Shown piece after piece: positions 1-9,483 of a stretch of DNA of 64,000 nucleotides. The position numbers were made by a program, and so were the translations under genes. A model generated the notes under the pieces. That model ran no database searches. It was not told where the DNA came from and worked only from the letters and a program-made list of their open reading frames with translations. The DNA comes from Actinomycetales bacterium (GTDB taxonomy: Bacteria; Actinomycetota; Actinomycetes; Mycobacteriales; Micromonosporaceae). How positions within the stretch are numbered: position 1 is the first letter of the stretch; each line of letters begins with the position of its first letter. The stretch covers positions 1 to 64,000 of the forward strand of contig PKFB01000041.1 in the NCBI GenBank assembly GCA_002919305.1. Reading direction: 5' to 3'.

Positions 1-2
1 AC

Positions 3-989
3 CTATCAGCAGACCTCCTCGGCGTTTCCCCCAACCCCAACAACGCCCACGCCTACGTCTCCAACCCCCTCACCTGGACCGACCCCCTCGGCCTCGCACC
101 GTACCCCAACACAAGGACCAACCGCATTGCGGAGCACCTTACTGGGCGAGACCTCTCAGCAGCCCGGCGAGAATTGGCTGGAGAGGTAGTAGCTCGTAAA
201 CCCGATGGTACACCGTGGAACCATATACATGAGGTGCAGGACGCACAACGTGGGTTGATAAAGAGAATAGGACAGATTCAACGCGAACTTACTAATCCTA
301 GTCTTTCCCTAGCAGACAGAGCCGCCCTTGAAGCCGAATTAAGTCAGGCGAGTCGACTACTCGACTATTCAGAAAGGTATGTTCCTCCGATGACAGATAG
401 GTCATATAACGACAGACTCCTTCTGGAGAAGGCGAAAGACGGTAAGCTCACCTCGCATGAACTCGATCAGGTCTTAACTCGCCTTCAAAGTCAGAACCCA
501 CAGGGAGATCCCTATACCCTTCTGCACATTATCGGACGAGCTGGGGACCTGAGACACGAATCTCTGATTTCTCAATACCTCGACTCCCCAGACGATCCAA
601 TGCTAGCACGCCTTGCCTTGCAGATACTCTGCACCTTCTGGAATCTCACAGAGCGGTATATGCCGCAGGTTCACAAGTTTCTGATAGGGGTCCCTTGGGA
701 TAGGGATGACGATGTCAGACAGATCGCAATCTCTATTTCTGGGGAATATCTTAGAACTCGAGACGACCCAGCTCTGCTCGAAAACCTGATCAATATTGCC
801 GAGAACCCACAAGAGTCCTCTTTGATACGCGAAGATGCAATACGCGCACTTGCTCGAGCACTAGGAAACGATTGGCAGGACCTTCCCGCAGCCACTAAGC
901 GCACTTCTATTGAAGATAAGTGGTCACAGAATATCTTAAGACAAGCATACGAAAAGTTCTTTTCCTCGAAGGACGACCAAGAAGTATGA
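3..989 (+). CDS. RHS polymorphic toxin, C-terminal part, fused in frame to a HEAT-type immunity-like domain (5' partial)
   Basis: The frame is open from the window edge. It begins with the typical end of an RHS core (LLGVSPNPNNAHAYVSNP, then DPLGL at about 95-105), the point where these secreted or contact-delivered proteins switch to a variable toxin tip. The next ~95 residues (about 108-389) contain EVVARKPDGTPW and an amphipathic helical stretch ending SERYVPP; from memory this resembles the 'polymorphic toxin type 28' (Ntox28) domain. From the ATG at 390 the protein changes character: helical repeats such as DPMLARLALQIL and SLIREDAIRALARAL look like HEAT repeats, as seen in immunity proteins of such systems. 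No stop separates the two parts, so toxin and putative antidote form one frame. An ATG with AAAGG 12 bases upstream at 390 could also give a separate immunity protein. AT-rich codons (AGA, ATA) contrast with the neighbours. RHS assignment is sure; the toxin family is likely; the immunity role is inferred. Confidence 0.72.
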   Translation, partial: LSADLLGVSPNPNNAHAYVSNPLTWTDPLGLAPYPNTRTNRIAEHLTGRDLSAARRELAGEVVARKPDGTPWNHIHEVQDAQRGLIKRIGQIQRELTNPSLSLADRAALEAELSQASRLLDYSERYVPPMTDRSYNDRLLLEKAKDGKLTSHELDQVLTRLQSQNPQGDPYTLLHIIGRAGDLRHESLISQYLDSPDDPMLARLALQILCTFWNLTERYMPQVHKFLIGVPWDRDDDVRQIAISISGEYLRTRDDPALLENLINIAENPQESSLIREDAIRALARALGNDWQDLPAATKRTSIEDKWSQNILRQAYEKFFSSKDDQEV

Positions 990-1900
990 GAGAATTAAAA
1001 ATACACCCGATGCAGTCATACTACAACATGATCACTAACCCGCGAGAGAGCACAAAGGGAGCGAAAATTCAATCTTGATGATACATGGGCCAATACTATA
1101 AGACACCTCTCTCCTACAAGAAAATTCTTATGATGGATTATCGCTTCCTAGTATCAGCCGTGCGGCCTATCCGCGCTCTTCTTGCCCGACGACGCTTAGG
1201 TGCCGCAGCGGCACACGTACTACTACTGAGTTAGATTCTATTTCTGATCGACTCGTCTCATGGAGGAAGGTAGCGGTTTGCCTTCCTAATTCGGGGTATA
1301 CCGCAGACGATGTTGCTCTTCCTTTCTCAATCAAAACAGTCTTGGTTATGCCTGTGCATCGTCTACCTAGCTCCTCGAAGGTAAAGTGAGCTACGACAGA
1401 CTTCGACGTTTCCAGGGTTCTTCGCGGCGGCACCTCTCTCCACTACCACTTTCCCAACGCCCGCTGCCATACACAGCAAGGCCCTGTGGCAATCCTTAAC
1501 TAGCAAGGCGTGTGGCTCGGTGAAGCGTAAGAAGGCACGGTACAGACCACGCTCAGTGCTCCGCGGTTGGAGTTCGCCTCACCGGAGCTGGAGGAGCTAT
1601 TCGACGGTGTGTGGTGAGCCACCAGAAGAGGACCTAGCGGACACCGGAGAGGCTCCGACACGCTTGCCCCGCCCGACCCGCTGAGTGGCTCTGTCATCAG
1701 AGCAGCGCCTTCCCAAGGCGGGGCGGGTACTCCGTGCTCTCATCAGAGCTCACACGGCCGCGTCAGCGGCCTTCTGAACCCGCATACAGGACAGCAGACG
1801 AAGACAGCCTGTGGGGCGGATACCGGCCTCAACAGCGGCTCTTTCCACGCCGCAGCTCAGGCCGGTCTATCGCCTACGAGAGTGAAGACCGCGAGCAGGC
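990..1900. other. Gene-poor, AT-richer stretch after the RHS gene
   Basis: No reading frame here has both a plausible start and recognisable protein character. Around 1230-1390 (plus) and 1540-1617 (plus, ending with residues PELEELFDGVW before a TGA) short stretches look faintly protein-like, which would fit decayed gene remnants, but nothing is identifiable. The stretch lies where many actinobacteria carry era after the deaminase-like gene; no era sequence is present. GC content rises toward 1700. Confidence 0.6.
1688..1749. terminator. Cluster of three short hairpins downstream of the minus-strand operon
   Basis: Three perfect small inverted repeats lie in a row: GCTCTG/CAGAGC with loop TCAT (1688-1703), CGCCTT/AAGGCG with loop CCC (1706-1720), and GCTCT/AGAGC with loop CATC (1736-1749). 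The first and third share the core of a repeated unit. They lie about 150 bases beyond the stop of the deaminase-like gene, so they could end that operon. No U-tract is present; the role is inferred. Confidence 0.35.
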
Positions 1901-2242
1901 TCAGCGGGCCGTCACGGTCTTCACAGGGGTGCCGTTGGGGGTCGCCAGGTGAACCGGGATCCCGGGGGTCAGGTCTCGGACCACCGCCAGGCTGGCCTCG
2001 TCCACGGTTGAGCCTTCGGTCACCACTGCGGCCGCCTCCAGCTTCCGGGCGCCGGCGGCGACGGCCTGGGCGACCGCCAGCTGCAGCGCCGTCAGCGACA
2101 GCGAAGGCAGTGACACGTTGGCCGCGGCGTAGGTACGCCCGTCGCCGTCGCGTACCGCCGCGCCTTCAAGTGCCTCGATCCGTGCCCGCGCGGCCCGGGC
2201 CAGGGTGATCAGCTTGCTGTCCTCGGGGTCCAGGTCAGGCAT
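1901..2242 (-). CDS. Cytidine deaminase-like protein lacking zinc ligands
   Basis: A 113-residue protein of the cytidine/blasticidin deaminase fold as found in actinobacteria beside era and the CBS-domain gene. The stretch AVRDGDGRTYAAANVSLPSL followed by LTALQLAVAQAVAAGA matches the deaminase substrate strand and first helix. The protein contains no cysteine and only one histidine, so it cannot bind the catalytic zinc as a true cytidine deaminase does (H/C-A-E plus PCxxC). It is therefore probably not an active deaminase. Its start overlaps the end of the CBS-domain gene by 8 bases, which implies translational coupling. Its cellular role is unknown. Confidence 0.72.
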   Translation of the reverse strand: MPDLDPEDSKLITLARAARARIEALEGAAVRDGDGRTYAAANVSLPSLSLTALQLAVAQAVAAGARKLEAAAVVTEGSTVDEASLAVVRDLTPGIPVHLATPNGTPVKTVTAR

Positions 2243-3542
2243 CCGCGCCTTGCCTCTCTTCCTCCTCGTGGGGCGTCTCCGCCTCCGCCGCCCGCCGTAC
2301 CACGATGGTCTCGATCCGGTTGCGTCGTCCGGTCGGCCCCTCAGCGGTCAATTCCAGGCCATACACGGTAGCCCGTGCCCCGGCGATCGGGACCCGTCCC
2401 AGGGCCTGAGCCAGCAGTCCCGCAACGGTCTCCACTTCCCCGTTGGGGATCTCTATGTCGTACAGCTCGGCCAGGTCCTCCACCGACAGCCGGGCGCTGA
2501 CGCGGTAGACGTCGTCGCCCAGCGACTCCACCGGGGGCCGCTCCACGTCGTACTCGTCGGTGATCTCTCCGACAATCTCTTCGAGGATGTCCTCGATGGT
2601 GATCAGGCCCGCCGTTCCGCCGTATTCGTCGACCACGATGGCGATATGGATCCGCTGGGCCTGCATCTCCCGCAGCAGATCGTCGACGGGTTTGGATTCG
2701 GGCACGAACGTCGCCTCACGCATCACCTCGGCGACGAGCACCGACCTGCCCACGTCCTGACGTCCCTGGGTACGCCGGACGAGGTCCTTCAGGTACACCA
2801 CGCCGAGGATGTCGTCGACGTTCTCACCGATCACCGGGATTCGGGAGAAGCCGGATCGCAGCGCCAGCGCCAACGCCTGTGAGACGGTCTTGGAGGCCTC
2901 GATCCACACCATCTCGGTTCGGGGCACCATGACTTCTCGGGCGATGGTGTCCCCGAGCGCGAAGACGGAGTGGATCATTTCCCGTTCGCCGTGCTCCACG
3001 ACGCCGCGCTGTTCGGCGAGGTCCACCAGCTCCCGCAGTTCGACCTCGGTGGCGAACGGTCCTTCCCGGAATCCGCGTCCGGGTGTCATGGCGTTGCCGA
3101 TCAGGATCAGCAGGGAGGCTAGGGGTCCCAGCGCCCGCCCCAGCCACCGCACGATGCCGGCGGTGGGGAGGGCTACCGCGTACGGGTGCTGACGGCCGAT
3201 GGTGCGTGGCCCAACGCCGACGATGACGTAGCTGACGACGGTCATCGCCCCCGCCGTCACCAGGGCCGCTGTCCATCCTGCGCCCCAGGTGTCCACCGCC
3301 ACCAGGGCGACCAGGGTGGTCGCCACCAGTTCACACAGCAGGCGCAGCAGCAGAAGCAGGTTGATGTAGCGGGGTAGGTCGGAGGCGATAGCGCTCAGTG
3401 CCCGTGCCCCGCGTACCCCTTCCCTGACCATGCCGGCGGCGCGCGCGGGTGAGATCACGGCGAGAGCCGCGTCAACCCCGGCGAAAAACCCGGCCAGGAT
3501 GACCAGGCCAGCCGCGATCATGATCAGCGTCAGATCGGGCAT
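2235..3542 (-). CDS. HlyC/CorC (CNNM-type) membrane protein with CBS pair
   Basis: 435 residues. The N-terminal ~170 residues carry four hydrophobic segments (DUF21/CNNM membrane domain), followed by a CBS-domain pair at about 200-320 ([15 protein letters not shown] and [20 protein letters not shown]) and a C-terminal CorC_HlyC domain (about 335-420) of the kind linked to transporter regulation. Proteins of this family are often called hemolysins but are thought to act in divalent cation (Mg/Co) efflux or homeostasis. The start overlaps the ybeY stop by one base (TGATG), and the end overlaps the deaminase-like gene, so the three genes form one operon with phoH. Confidence 0.9.
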   Translation of the reverse strand: MPDLTLIMIAAGLVILAGFFAGVDAALAVISPARAAGMVREGVRGARALSAIASDLPRYINLLLLLRLLCELVATTLVALVAVDTWGAGWTAALVTAGAMTVVSYVIVGVGPRTIGRQHPYAVALPTAGIVRWLGRALGPLASLLILIGNAMTPGRGFREGPFATEVELRELVDLAEQRGVVEHGEREMIHSVFALGDTIAREVMVPRTEMVWIEASKTVSQALALALRSGFSRIPVIGENVDDILGVVYLKDLVRRTQGRQDVGRSVLVAEVMREATFVPESKPVDDLLREMQAQRIHIAIVVDEYGGTAGLITIEDILEEIVGEITDEYDVERPPVESLGDDVYRVSARLSVEDLAELYDIEIPNGEVETVAGLLAQALGRVPIAGARATVYGLELTAEGPTGRRNRIETIVVRRAAEAETPHEEEERQGADA

Positions 3543-4024
3543 CAGTTATCCCGGGATCGCCGGCTCTCCCGCCATGCGTTGAGGAGCCGGTTCTGCAGCG
3601 CGAACATCTCCCGCTCCTCTTCGGGTTCGGCGTGGTCGTAGCCGAGGAGATGCAGCACGCCGTGCACCGTCAGCAGATGCAACTCGTCATCGACCGAGTG
3701 GCCGGCCTGCGCCGCCTGGGCGGCGGCGACGGCGGGGCACAGCACGATGTCGCCGAGGAGTGACGGCTCAGCCGTGTCTGTCCCCCCGCCGCCGGGTCCG
3801 CGGTCCGCGCCGAGCTCGTCCATCGGGAAGGCGAGCACGTCGGTGGGGCCCTCGCTGCCCATCCACCGATGGTTCAGCTCGGCCATGTACTCGGTGTCGA
3901 CGAACAGCACCGACAGCTCGGCGAGCGGGTTGACCCCCATCTCGTCGAGCGTGAATCGTGCGACGTCCAACACCGATTCGGTATCGACTGGGCTACCGGA
4001 TTCGTTGGCGATCTCAATGGACAC
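3542..4024 (-). CDS. ybeY: Endoribonuclease YbeY (rRNA maturation factor)
   Basis: 160 residues, normal for the family. The metal-binding signature [11 protein letters not shown] (H-x3-H-x5-H) lies at about 119-129. YbeY is a zinc-dependent single-strand RNase needed for 16S rRNA 3' processing and 70S quality control in the cytoplasm. It sits in the classic phoH-ybeY-CBS order, 70 bases after phoH and overlapping the CBS gene by one base. An acidic/glycine-rich insertion (about residues 71-85, [12 protein letters not shown]) before the core is longer than in E. coli. Confidence 0.95.
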   Translation of the reverse strand: MSIEIANESGSPVDTESVLDVARFTLDEMGVNPLAELSVLFVDTEYMAELNHRWMGSEGPTDVLAFPMDELGADRGPGGGGTDTAEPSLLGDIVLCPAVAAAQAAQAGHSVDDELHLLTVHGVLHLLGYDHAEPEEEREMFALQNRLLNAWRESRRSRDN

Positions 4025-4094
4025 GTTGGCCTGTTCTTCCGCTCACTGGTGGTCGCGTGGCTGGTCAGGACGCCGGCGGACCACCGTCGAACGT

Positions 4095-5174
4095 TCAGCG
4101 TCGCCGACCCGAACGTCGACCGGGGACCGCACGAGGCCCGCGCGTGGAATCCGACTCCGCCTCGTTTGCCTGAGCGGCATCCCAACGCGCGTAGGCGTCC
4201 ACGATATCGGTCACCAACCGGTGCCGGACCACATCCGCACTGGTCAATAACGCGAAGTGCACATCCTCGACACCCGCCAGGATCTCCTGGACCACTCGGA
4301 GCCCGCTCTGGGTACCGCCGGGTAGGTCCACCTGGGTGATGTCACCGGTCACCACGATCTTGGAGCCGAACCCAAGCCGGGTGAGGAACATCCTCATCTG
4401 CTCCAATGTGGTGTTTTGGGCCTCATCGAGGATGATGAACGCGTCATTGAGCGTACGGCCACGCATGTACGCCAATGGAGCGACCTCGATCGTCCCGTTC
4501 TGTATCAGACGTGGGATCGAATCGGGGTCGATCATGTCGTGCAGCGCGTCATACAGCGGCCGCAGGTACGGATCGATCTTGTCGTACAGCGTGCCGGGCA
4601 GGAATCCCAGCCGCTCCCCTGCCTCGACGGCGGGGCGGGTGAGGATGATCCTGGTGACCTGCTTGGCTTGTAACGCCTGCACCGCCTTGGCCATCGCCAG
4701 GTACGTCTTGCCGGTGCCGGCAGGGCCGATACCGAACACGATCGTGTACTTGTCGATCGAGTCGACGTACCGCTTCTGACCCAGGGTCTTCGGCCGGATG
4801 GTGCGTCCTCGCCTGGACAGAATGTTCAGGGTCAGCACCTCGGCGGGACGCTCCTCAACCCCCGCTTCCAGCATCCCGACGGTGCGCCGCACCGCCTCCG
4901 GGGTCAGCGTCTCGCCCCTGTCGATCAGTTCGATCAGCTCCGCGAACAGACGCTCACCGAGGGCGTTGTCACCGGGATCCCCGGTTAACGTGATCTCGTT
5001 GCCCCGTACGTGCACATCGCTGCGGATCGACTGCTCGACGAGTTTCAGGATCTGATCGTTGGAGCCCAACAGGCTCACCATGGTGTCCGGGTTCGGGACC
5101 GTGATCTTTGTCTGCGCCCGAGCCCGGGTGTCCGGGGTGTCGCTCATAGGTCGGCCGGTATGGCCTTGCTCCAC
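4095..5174 (-). CDS. phoH: PhoH family ATPase
   Basis: About 359 residues. Walker A is GPAGTGKT, followed by LTRPAVEAGERLGFLPG; Walker B is FIILDEAQNTT. This is the PhoH/PhoL NTPase family, related to RNA helicases and found next to ybeY, where a link to RNA or ribosome metabolism is suspected. Two starts are possible: GTG at 5174 has GAGAGGGA six bases upstream; ATG at 5147 (MSDTPDTRARAQ) is the more family-like N-terminus but has no good ribosome binding site. I kept the GTG. The C-terminus ends in an arginine-rich tail (GRRSGRRR). Confidence 0.93.
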   Translation of the reverse strand: MEQGHTGRPMSDTPDTRARAQTKITVPNPDTMVSLLGSNDQILKLVEQSIRSDVHVRGNEITLTGDPGDNALGERLFAELIELIDRGETLTPEAVRRTVGMLEAGVEERPAEVLTLNILSRRGRTIRPKTLGQKRYVDSIDKYTIVFGIGPAGTGKTYLAMAKAVQALQAKQVTRIILTRPAVEAGERLGFLPGTLYDKIDPYLRPLYDALHDMIDPDSIPRLIQNGTIEVAPLAYMRGRTLNDAFIILDEAQNTTLEQMRMFLTRLGFGSKIVVTGDITQVDLPGGTQSGLRVVQEILAGVEDVHFALLTSADVVRHRLVTDIVDAYARWDAAQANEAESDSTRGPRAVPGRRSGRRR

Positions 5175-5308
5175 CTGCTTTCCCTCTCATGTCGTGCTGG
5201 TGGGCACGACAGGTACGGAAACCGGCGGACATCATCCGAAACCCGGCGCGACGCGGTGAAAGCGCCGCGCGCGGACTCCGGACGAGGTCCGTTCACCATG
5301 GTATCCGC

Positions 5309-5503
5309 CTATGCCGCAGTCAGCGCATGGAAAAATCTCGGCGTCGTGTCATTTCCCCGGGAGAACTGGGTGTCTATTGACGAAACATCGGGGTAGTTCA
5401 CGGCGCTTCCGGCATCCCACCCACCATTGACCTCCGGATATGCCCGCTCGGCCCGTATTTCGAAGATCATGGGTACGCGCGGGCGCTCGGCGAGGGTGCT
5501 CAC
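5309..5503 (-). CDS. Possible small protein coupled to the serine hydrolase gene
   Basis: A 64-residue frame begins with GTG that overlaps the TGA of the upstream hydrolase gene by four bases (GTGA), an arrangement typical of coupled genes. The product (MSTLAERPRVPMIFEIRAER and onward) has no family I recognise and no membrane segment. Base composition is less GC-biased than the neighbours. It could equally be chance. Nothing else is evident in the ~300 bases between the hydrolase and phoH. Confidence 0.25.
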   Translation of the reverse strand: MSTLAERPRVPMIFEIRAERAYPEVNGGWDAGSAVNYPDVSSIDTQFSRGNDTTPRFFHALTAA

Positions 5504-6876
5504 GGCTCGCTGGCCGGGATCCCGTCGAAGGCTTGCTGCTCCCGGGTGAACCGGTAGGTGGCCCAGTGCATGCGTACCACCCGTCCTTGGGCGTCGCGGC
5601 TCAGACGCAGCAGCTCTCCTTGTTCCCGGCCGGATACGGTCCGCAGCAGGTCGGTGCCTTCCTCGGGGGTGAAGACCGCGGGAGGCGTACCGGGTGGGGC
5701 GTCCGGAGCACTGGCCTCCAGCCGGCCCTTACGCCAACGGAAAACATAGGGGAACCCTTCGCTCCACCAGTACCCCAGAACGCTGCGGTACTCCTCGGGG
5801 GCGGCTTCTCCCGGTACCCACGGCTCGATGTCGGGGGGATCCTCCTTCAGGGCGGTATCGACGAGTCTCTTGCCTAGGCCGAGGGCGTTGCCGGCGGTCC
5901 CTGATGACAGCAGGACGGCTACGCCGGTGGCCGGTGGCGTGGAGCCGCCGGTCCGCCCGAAGACCTCAGCGAGGAATCCCGGCATCGCCCCGCCGTGCCC
6001 CACGTCGACCACCCGCCCCTCCCGAGGGGTGATGATCAGGCCGAGCCCGAACCCGGCGTTCCACTCTTGGGGATCCCGGACCGCCTGAGGCAGTCGCATC
6101 TCGGCGACGGTGTCGGGGGAGAGCACGTTGGGGTTCACCGTCGCGGGGTCGACCAGGAAGGCCGCCCACCGGGCCATGTCGGTGGCGGTCGCCCACAGCT
6201 GGGCGGCGGGGGCGATTCCCCCGAGGTCGATCCGCGGTTCTGGGCGGGCGTGGTCGGAGAAGGCGTCCACCAGGTAGCCGGTCGCCGCGTTCGGCCCAGG
6301 CTGGAGGGTGACGGTGTTCAACTGCAGGGGACGCAGGATGTACTCGTGCAGCACCTCCTCCCAGGTGCCGCCCCGGAGTTTGGCCACCAGATGCCCCAGG
6401 AGCGCGAATCCGAGATTCGAGTAGTGGACGCGCTGCCCCGGTGGGAGGACCCGTTCGGCCCGGGCCAGTTCCGCGATGGTCTGTTCCAGGCTCGGGGTCG
6501 CCAGGGTGTCCCAGATGTCCCCGTACGGTTCCCGTTGCAGGCCGCTGGTGTGGCTCAGCAGCCGTCGGATCGTCAGATCGGTGTGCGCCGGGAGGTCAAG
6601 ATGCGCCCCGATCGGGTCATCCAGGTCAAGCAGGCCAGCGTCGCGACACTGCATGACCAGGACCGCGGTGAAGGTTTTAGTCACCGAGCCGATCCGAAAC
6701 TGGGTGTCGGCGTCGAGCGTCACCCCGCCTCCGGCGGTGCCCACCTGGAATGTCCATAACGGACGGTCACCGCGATGCAGCGCCACAGCGATCGCCGGGA
6801 CGCGGTGTTCGGCTTGAGTGGCCCGGACCAAACGCTCCAGCCGCCGGGTCACCAGGGGAACCTCCGTACTGGCCAT
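5500..6876 (-). CDS. Serine hydrolase, class C beta-lactamase/DD-peptidase family
   Basis: 458 residues. The nucleophile motif SVTK (S-x-x-K) is near residue 64, the YSN (Y-x-N) tyrosine motif near 152, and GHGG (H-x-G type) near 300; these are the three catalytic boxes of the AmpC/D-aminopeptidase-like family. The C-terminal ~110 residues form an extra domain common in such esterases and D-peptidases. There is no signal peptide, so it is probably cytoplasmic; the substrate is unknown and resistance should not be assumed. The gene interrupts the usual HIT-phoH order, so it looks like an insertion into a conserved cluster. The start ATG at 6876 gives MASTEVPL. Confidence 0.85.
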   Translation of the reverse strand: MASTEVPLVTRRLERLVRATQAEHRVPAIAVALHRGDRPLWTFQVGTAGGGVTLDADTQFRIGSVTKTFTAVLVMQCRDAGLLDLDDPIGAHLDLPAHTDLTIRRLLSHTSGLQREPYGDIWDTLATPSLEQTIAELARAERVLPPGQRVHYSNLGFALLGHLVAKLRGGTWEEVLHEYILRPLQLNTVTLQPGPNAATGYLVDAFSDHARPEPRIDLGGIAPAAQLWATATDMARWAAFLVDPATVNPNVLSPDTVAEMRLPQAVRDPQEWNAGFGLGLIITPREGRVVDVGHGGAMPGFLAEVFGRTGGSTPPATGVAVLLSSGTAGNALGLGKRLVDTALKEDPPDIEPWVPGEAAPEEYRSVLGYWWSEGFPYVFRWRKGRLEASAPDAPPGTPPAVFTPEEGTDLLRTVSGREQGELLRLSRDAQGRVVRMHWATYRFTREQQAFDGIPASEP

Positions 6877-7119
6877 CTAGCGCACCTTACACATTTTCCA
6901 GCCCGTTCAGTCCGGTTTCAGCACCCAGCCTTCGCCCGGTGGGCGGGTCGGCGCCGTGAGCAGTGGCCCAGCACCAGCCTGGGCTCAGCCACACCTGACC
7001 TGCACCGGTCAGGCGCACTCACACGCCGGGCAGACGCCCACCGGGACCACTACGGCTGACAACCGTGCAACCGTGCTCAGGTTGCGGTTCTTCTTGAGGT
7101 CCTCTGCCCCCGGGATCGA

Positions 7120-7467
7120 TCACCCTGGAGGCCAGGTCATGGAGCGTCCTCCGATCACGTGGCAGTGCACGTGAAGCACGGTCTGGTTCGCGTCGGGTCC
7201 GGTGTTGAACACCAGACGGTACCCGGATTCGGCGATCCCGTCGGCCTCCGCGACCTGGTGAGCCACCGTGAGTATCTCCCCCACCAACGCCGGATCGGCC
7301 TTCGCCAGATCAGCGGCGGTGGGGTAGTGCTCCTTGGGGATCACCAGGACGTGGCTGGGTGCCACCGGGGAGATGTCCCGGAATGCCAGAACGCGCTCAT
7401 TGGAGATCACCACTGTCGCGGGGATCTCACCGGCCACGATCCGGCAGAACAGGCACTCATCAGTCAT
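7120..7467 (-). CDS. HIT family protein (histidine triad nucleotide-binding)
   Basis: 115 residues, standard HINT size. The N-terminal CLFCRIVAGEIPA matches the family (C-x2-C), and the histidine triad HVHCHVIGG lies near the C-terminus. HINT proteins hydrolyse purine nucleoside phosphoramidates and acyl-adenylates. The gene lies downstream of rsmE in the hrcA-dnaJ-rsmE run, 71 bases after it, and is likely cotranscribed. The C-terminus (RSMTWPPG) is a normal ending. Confidence 0.95.
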   Translation of the reverse strand: MTDECLFCRIVAGEIPATVVISNERVLAFRDISPVAPSHVLVIPKEHYPTAADLAKADPALVGEILTVAHQVAEADGIAESGYRLVFNTGPDANQTVLHVHCHVIGGRSMTWPPG

Positions 7468-7538
7468 GGTGCATCATGCTGCCATCTGTGTGTCCGTCAT
7501 GCCGTCGCACCTCACCGGTGCACCGGTGCCGACTACTG

Positions 7539-8267
7539 TCACCAACGCCCGAGACGAGCCGAGAGCACGGCCAACGCCGCCGCCCCCGCGGTGGAGGTTC
7601 GTAGCACGGTCGGCCCTAGGCGTACCGGTCTGCCCCCTGCCTCCTCCAGGAGCGCCAGCTCCTCGGGAGCGATACCGCCTTCTGGGCCGACCACCACCAC
7701 GATCTCCCCTGCGATGGGCACAGCGACCTGGCTTAAGCGTTCGGTCGCCTCCTCATGAAGCAGGTACGCGGCTGCGGCGGTAGCCAGCCGCCGGCCGATC
7801 TGTGCCGTGGTCTCCATCGGGGTGATCGTCGGCAACCACGATCGACGCGACTGTTTGGTGGCTTCCCGCGCCGTCGACCGCCACCGCTCCAGGGCGCGCT
7901 CTCCCCGTTCCCCTCGCCACTGGGTGATCGATCTGGCCGCTGACCAGGGGACCACCTGGTCCACCCCGACCTCGGTCATCATCTGGACCGCCAGTTCTCC
8001 GCGGTCCCCTTTCGCCAGGGCTTGCACCACCGTCAGGCTGGGCTGGGGCGCTGGCTCTTGACGCCGGGACTCAATCCGCAGGTCCAGTTCGCCTTTGCCG
8101 ACCCGGACCACCACACATTCGGCGAGACCGCCGGAGCCGTCGGACACCAGCAGATGCTCGCCCTCCCGGAGCCGCTGCACCACCGCAGCGTGGTGCCCCT
8201 CGGGGCCGTCGAGCCGAAAGTGTTCCTCGTCGGGCAGTTGAGCGACGAGGAACAAGGGCAGCCCCAC
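7539..8267 (-). CDS. rsmE: 16S rRNA (uracil-1498-N3)-methyltransferase RsmE
   Basis: 242 residues. The SPOUT-fold signatures are present: VVVGPEGGIAPEEL (SAM-binding loop) and RLGPTVLRTSTAGAAAL at the C-terminal knot; the family usually reads LGxxILRxETA, so TST is a small variation. RsmE methylates U1498 of 16S rRNA. The start GTG overlaps the dnaJ stop by one base (TAGTG), the standard actinobacterial dnaJ-rsmE arrangement, so expression is coupled to the heat-shock operon. Confidence 0.95.
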   Translation of the reverse strand: MGLPLFLVAQLPDEEHFRLDGPEGHHAAVVQRLREGEHLLVSDGSGGLAECVVVRVGKGELDLRIESRRQEPAPQPSLTVVQALAKGDRGELAVQMMTEVGVDQVVPWSAARSITQWRGERGERALERWRSTAREATKQSRRSWLPTITPMETTAQIGRRLATAAAAYLLHEEATERLSQVAVPIAGEIVVVVGPEGGIAPEELALLEEAGGRPVRLGPTVLRTSTAGAAALAVLSARLGRW

Positions 8268-9394
8268 TAGGCGTGCCCGTTAAACGCGTCCCGCATCCGC
8301 GCGAAGAAACCGCCCGGATGCCGGGGTGGTTCCACCACGTCTTCCCCACGGAGGCGGGCGAATTCCCGCAGCAGCCGCTCCTGCTCGGCGTCCAGCTTGG
8401 TGGGGGTACGGATATCCAGGTGCACGTACAGGTCGCCCCGCCCGGTGCCACGGAGCTTGGGCACTCCCTTGCCTCGTAGCCGCAGCGTGCTGCCAGGCTG
8501 GGTTCCTGGGCGTACCTCCACGCTCTCCTCGCCGTCGAGGGTCTTGATATTCATCTGGGTACCCAACGCGGCGGCCACCATCGGTAGGACGACACGGCAG
8601 TGCAGGTCGTCGCCTTTACGGCTGAACACATCGTGCTGCCGCTCGTGGATCTCCACGAACAGGTCGCCGGGTGGGCCACCACCAGGGCCGACCTCTCCTT
8701 GCCCCGCCAACCGGATCCGCATGCCGTCCTCGACACCGGCCGGGATCTTCACCGTGATGGTGCGGCGGGAACGGACCCGCCCGTCGCCACCGCACTTGGG
8801 GCAGGGGTGCGGGATGACCGTGCCGTGCCCCTGGCAGGCGGCGCAGGGCCGCGTGGTGACGACCTGCCCGAGGAAGGTGCGCTGGACACTCTGCACCTCG
8901 CCTCGACCACCGCAGGTCTCACAGGTCACCGGATGGGTCCCTGAGGCCGTACCGGCCCCGTCACAAGACGGGCAGACGACGGCGGTGTCGACCGTGATGG
9001 GCGCCTCGACCCCGAAGGCTGTCTCCTCCAGATCCAGTTCCAGCCGCAGAATCGCGTCGGCCCCCGGACGAGTACGGGGACGCGGGCCTCGGGCGGTGGT
9101 GGTCCCGAAGAAGGCGTCCATGATGTCCTGGAAGCCCACAAACGGTCCCCCGGTTGTCGGCCCGGTACCGCCTCCGGGAGCGAGCGGGTCACCGCCAAGA
9201 TCCACGATCTGCCGCTTCTTGGGGTCGGAGAGCACCTCGTACGCGGCGTTGATCTCCTTGAACGTGTCCTGCACGTCAGGATCGGGGTTGACGTCCGGAT
9301 GGTACTTGCGTGCCAACCGGCGGTACGCCCGTTTGATTTCCTCGGGAGACGCGTCGCGTGAAACGCCGAGGATCGCGTAATAGTCCTTGGCCAC
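8267..9394 (-). CDS. dnaJ: Chaperone protein DnaJ
   Basis: The J-domain ([14 protein letters not shown], with HPD) is at the N-terminus, then a short Gly-rich segment, then a zinc-finger region with four CxxCxGxG-type repeats ([32 protein letters not shown]), then the C-terminal substrate-binding domains. It is the second actinobacterial DnaJ type, encoded with hrcA, and works with DnaK/GrpE. The start is uncertain: GTG at 9394 ([10 protein letters not shown]) matches family N-termini; ATG at 9436 would add 14 Ser/Glu/Thr-rich residues and has no better binding site. Expression should follow the CIRCE element upstream of hrcA. Confidence 0.94.
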   Translation of the reverse strand: MAKDYYAILGVSRDASPEEIKRAYRRLARKYHPDVNPDPDVQDTFKEINAAYEVLSDPKKRQIVDLGGDPLAPGGGTGPTTGGPFVGFQDIMDAFFGTTTARGPRPRTRPGADAILRLELDLEETAFGVEAPITVDTAVVCPSCDGAGTASGTHPVTCETCGGRGEVQSVQRTFLGQVVTTRPCAACQGHGTVIPHPCPKCGGDGRVRSRRTITVKIPAGVEDGMRIRLAGQGEVGPGGGPPGDLFVEIHERQHDVFSRKGDDLHCRVVLPMVAAALGTQMNIKTLDGEESVEVRPGTQPGSTLRLRGKGVPKLRGTGRGDLYVHLDIRTPTKLDAEQERLLREFARLRGEDVVEPPRHPGGFFARMRDAFNGHA

Positions 9395-9483
9395 GGTGTG
9401 CTCGGTGTCCTCGCTGGATTGGGTCTGACTTGACATATTCAACAGGTCGGGGAGCTTAACTGTGCGTCACAGCCCATTGAACT

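Noticed and set aside
1167-1433. 88-codon minus-strand frame in the gap after the RHS gene
   Set aside because: No binding site, no recognisable domain; kept only as possible remnant.
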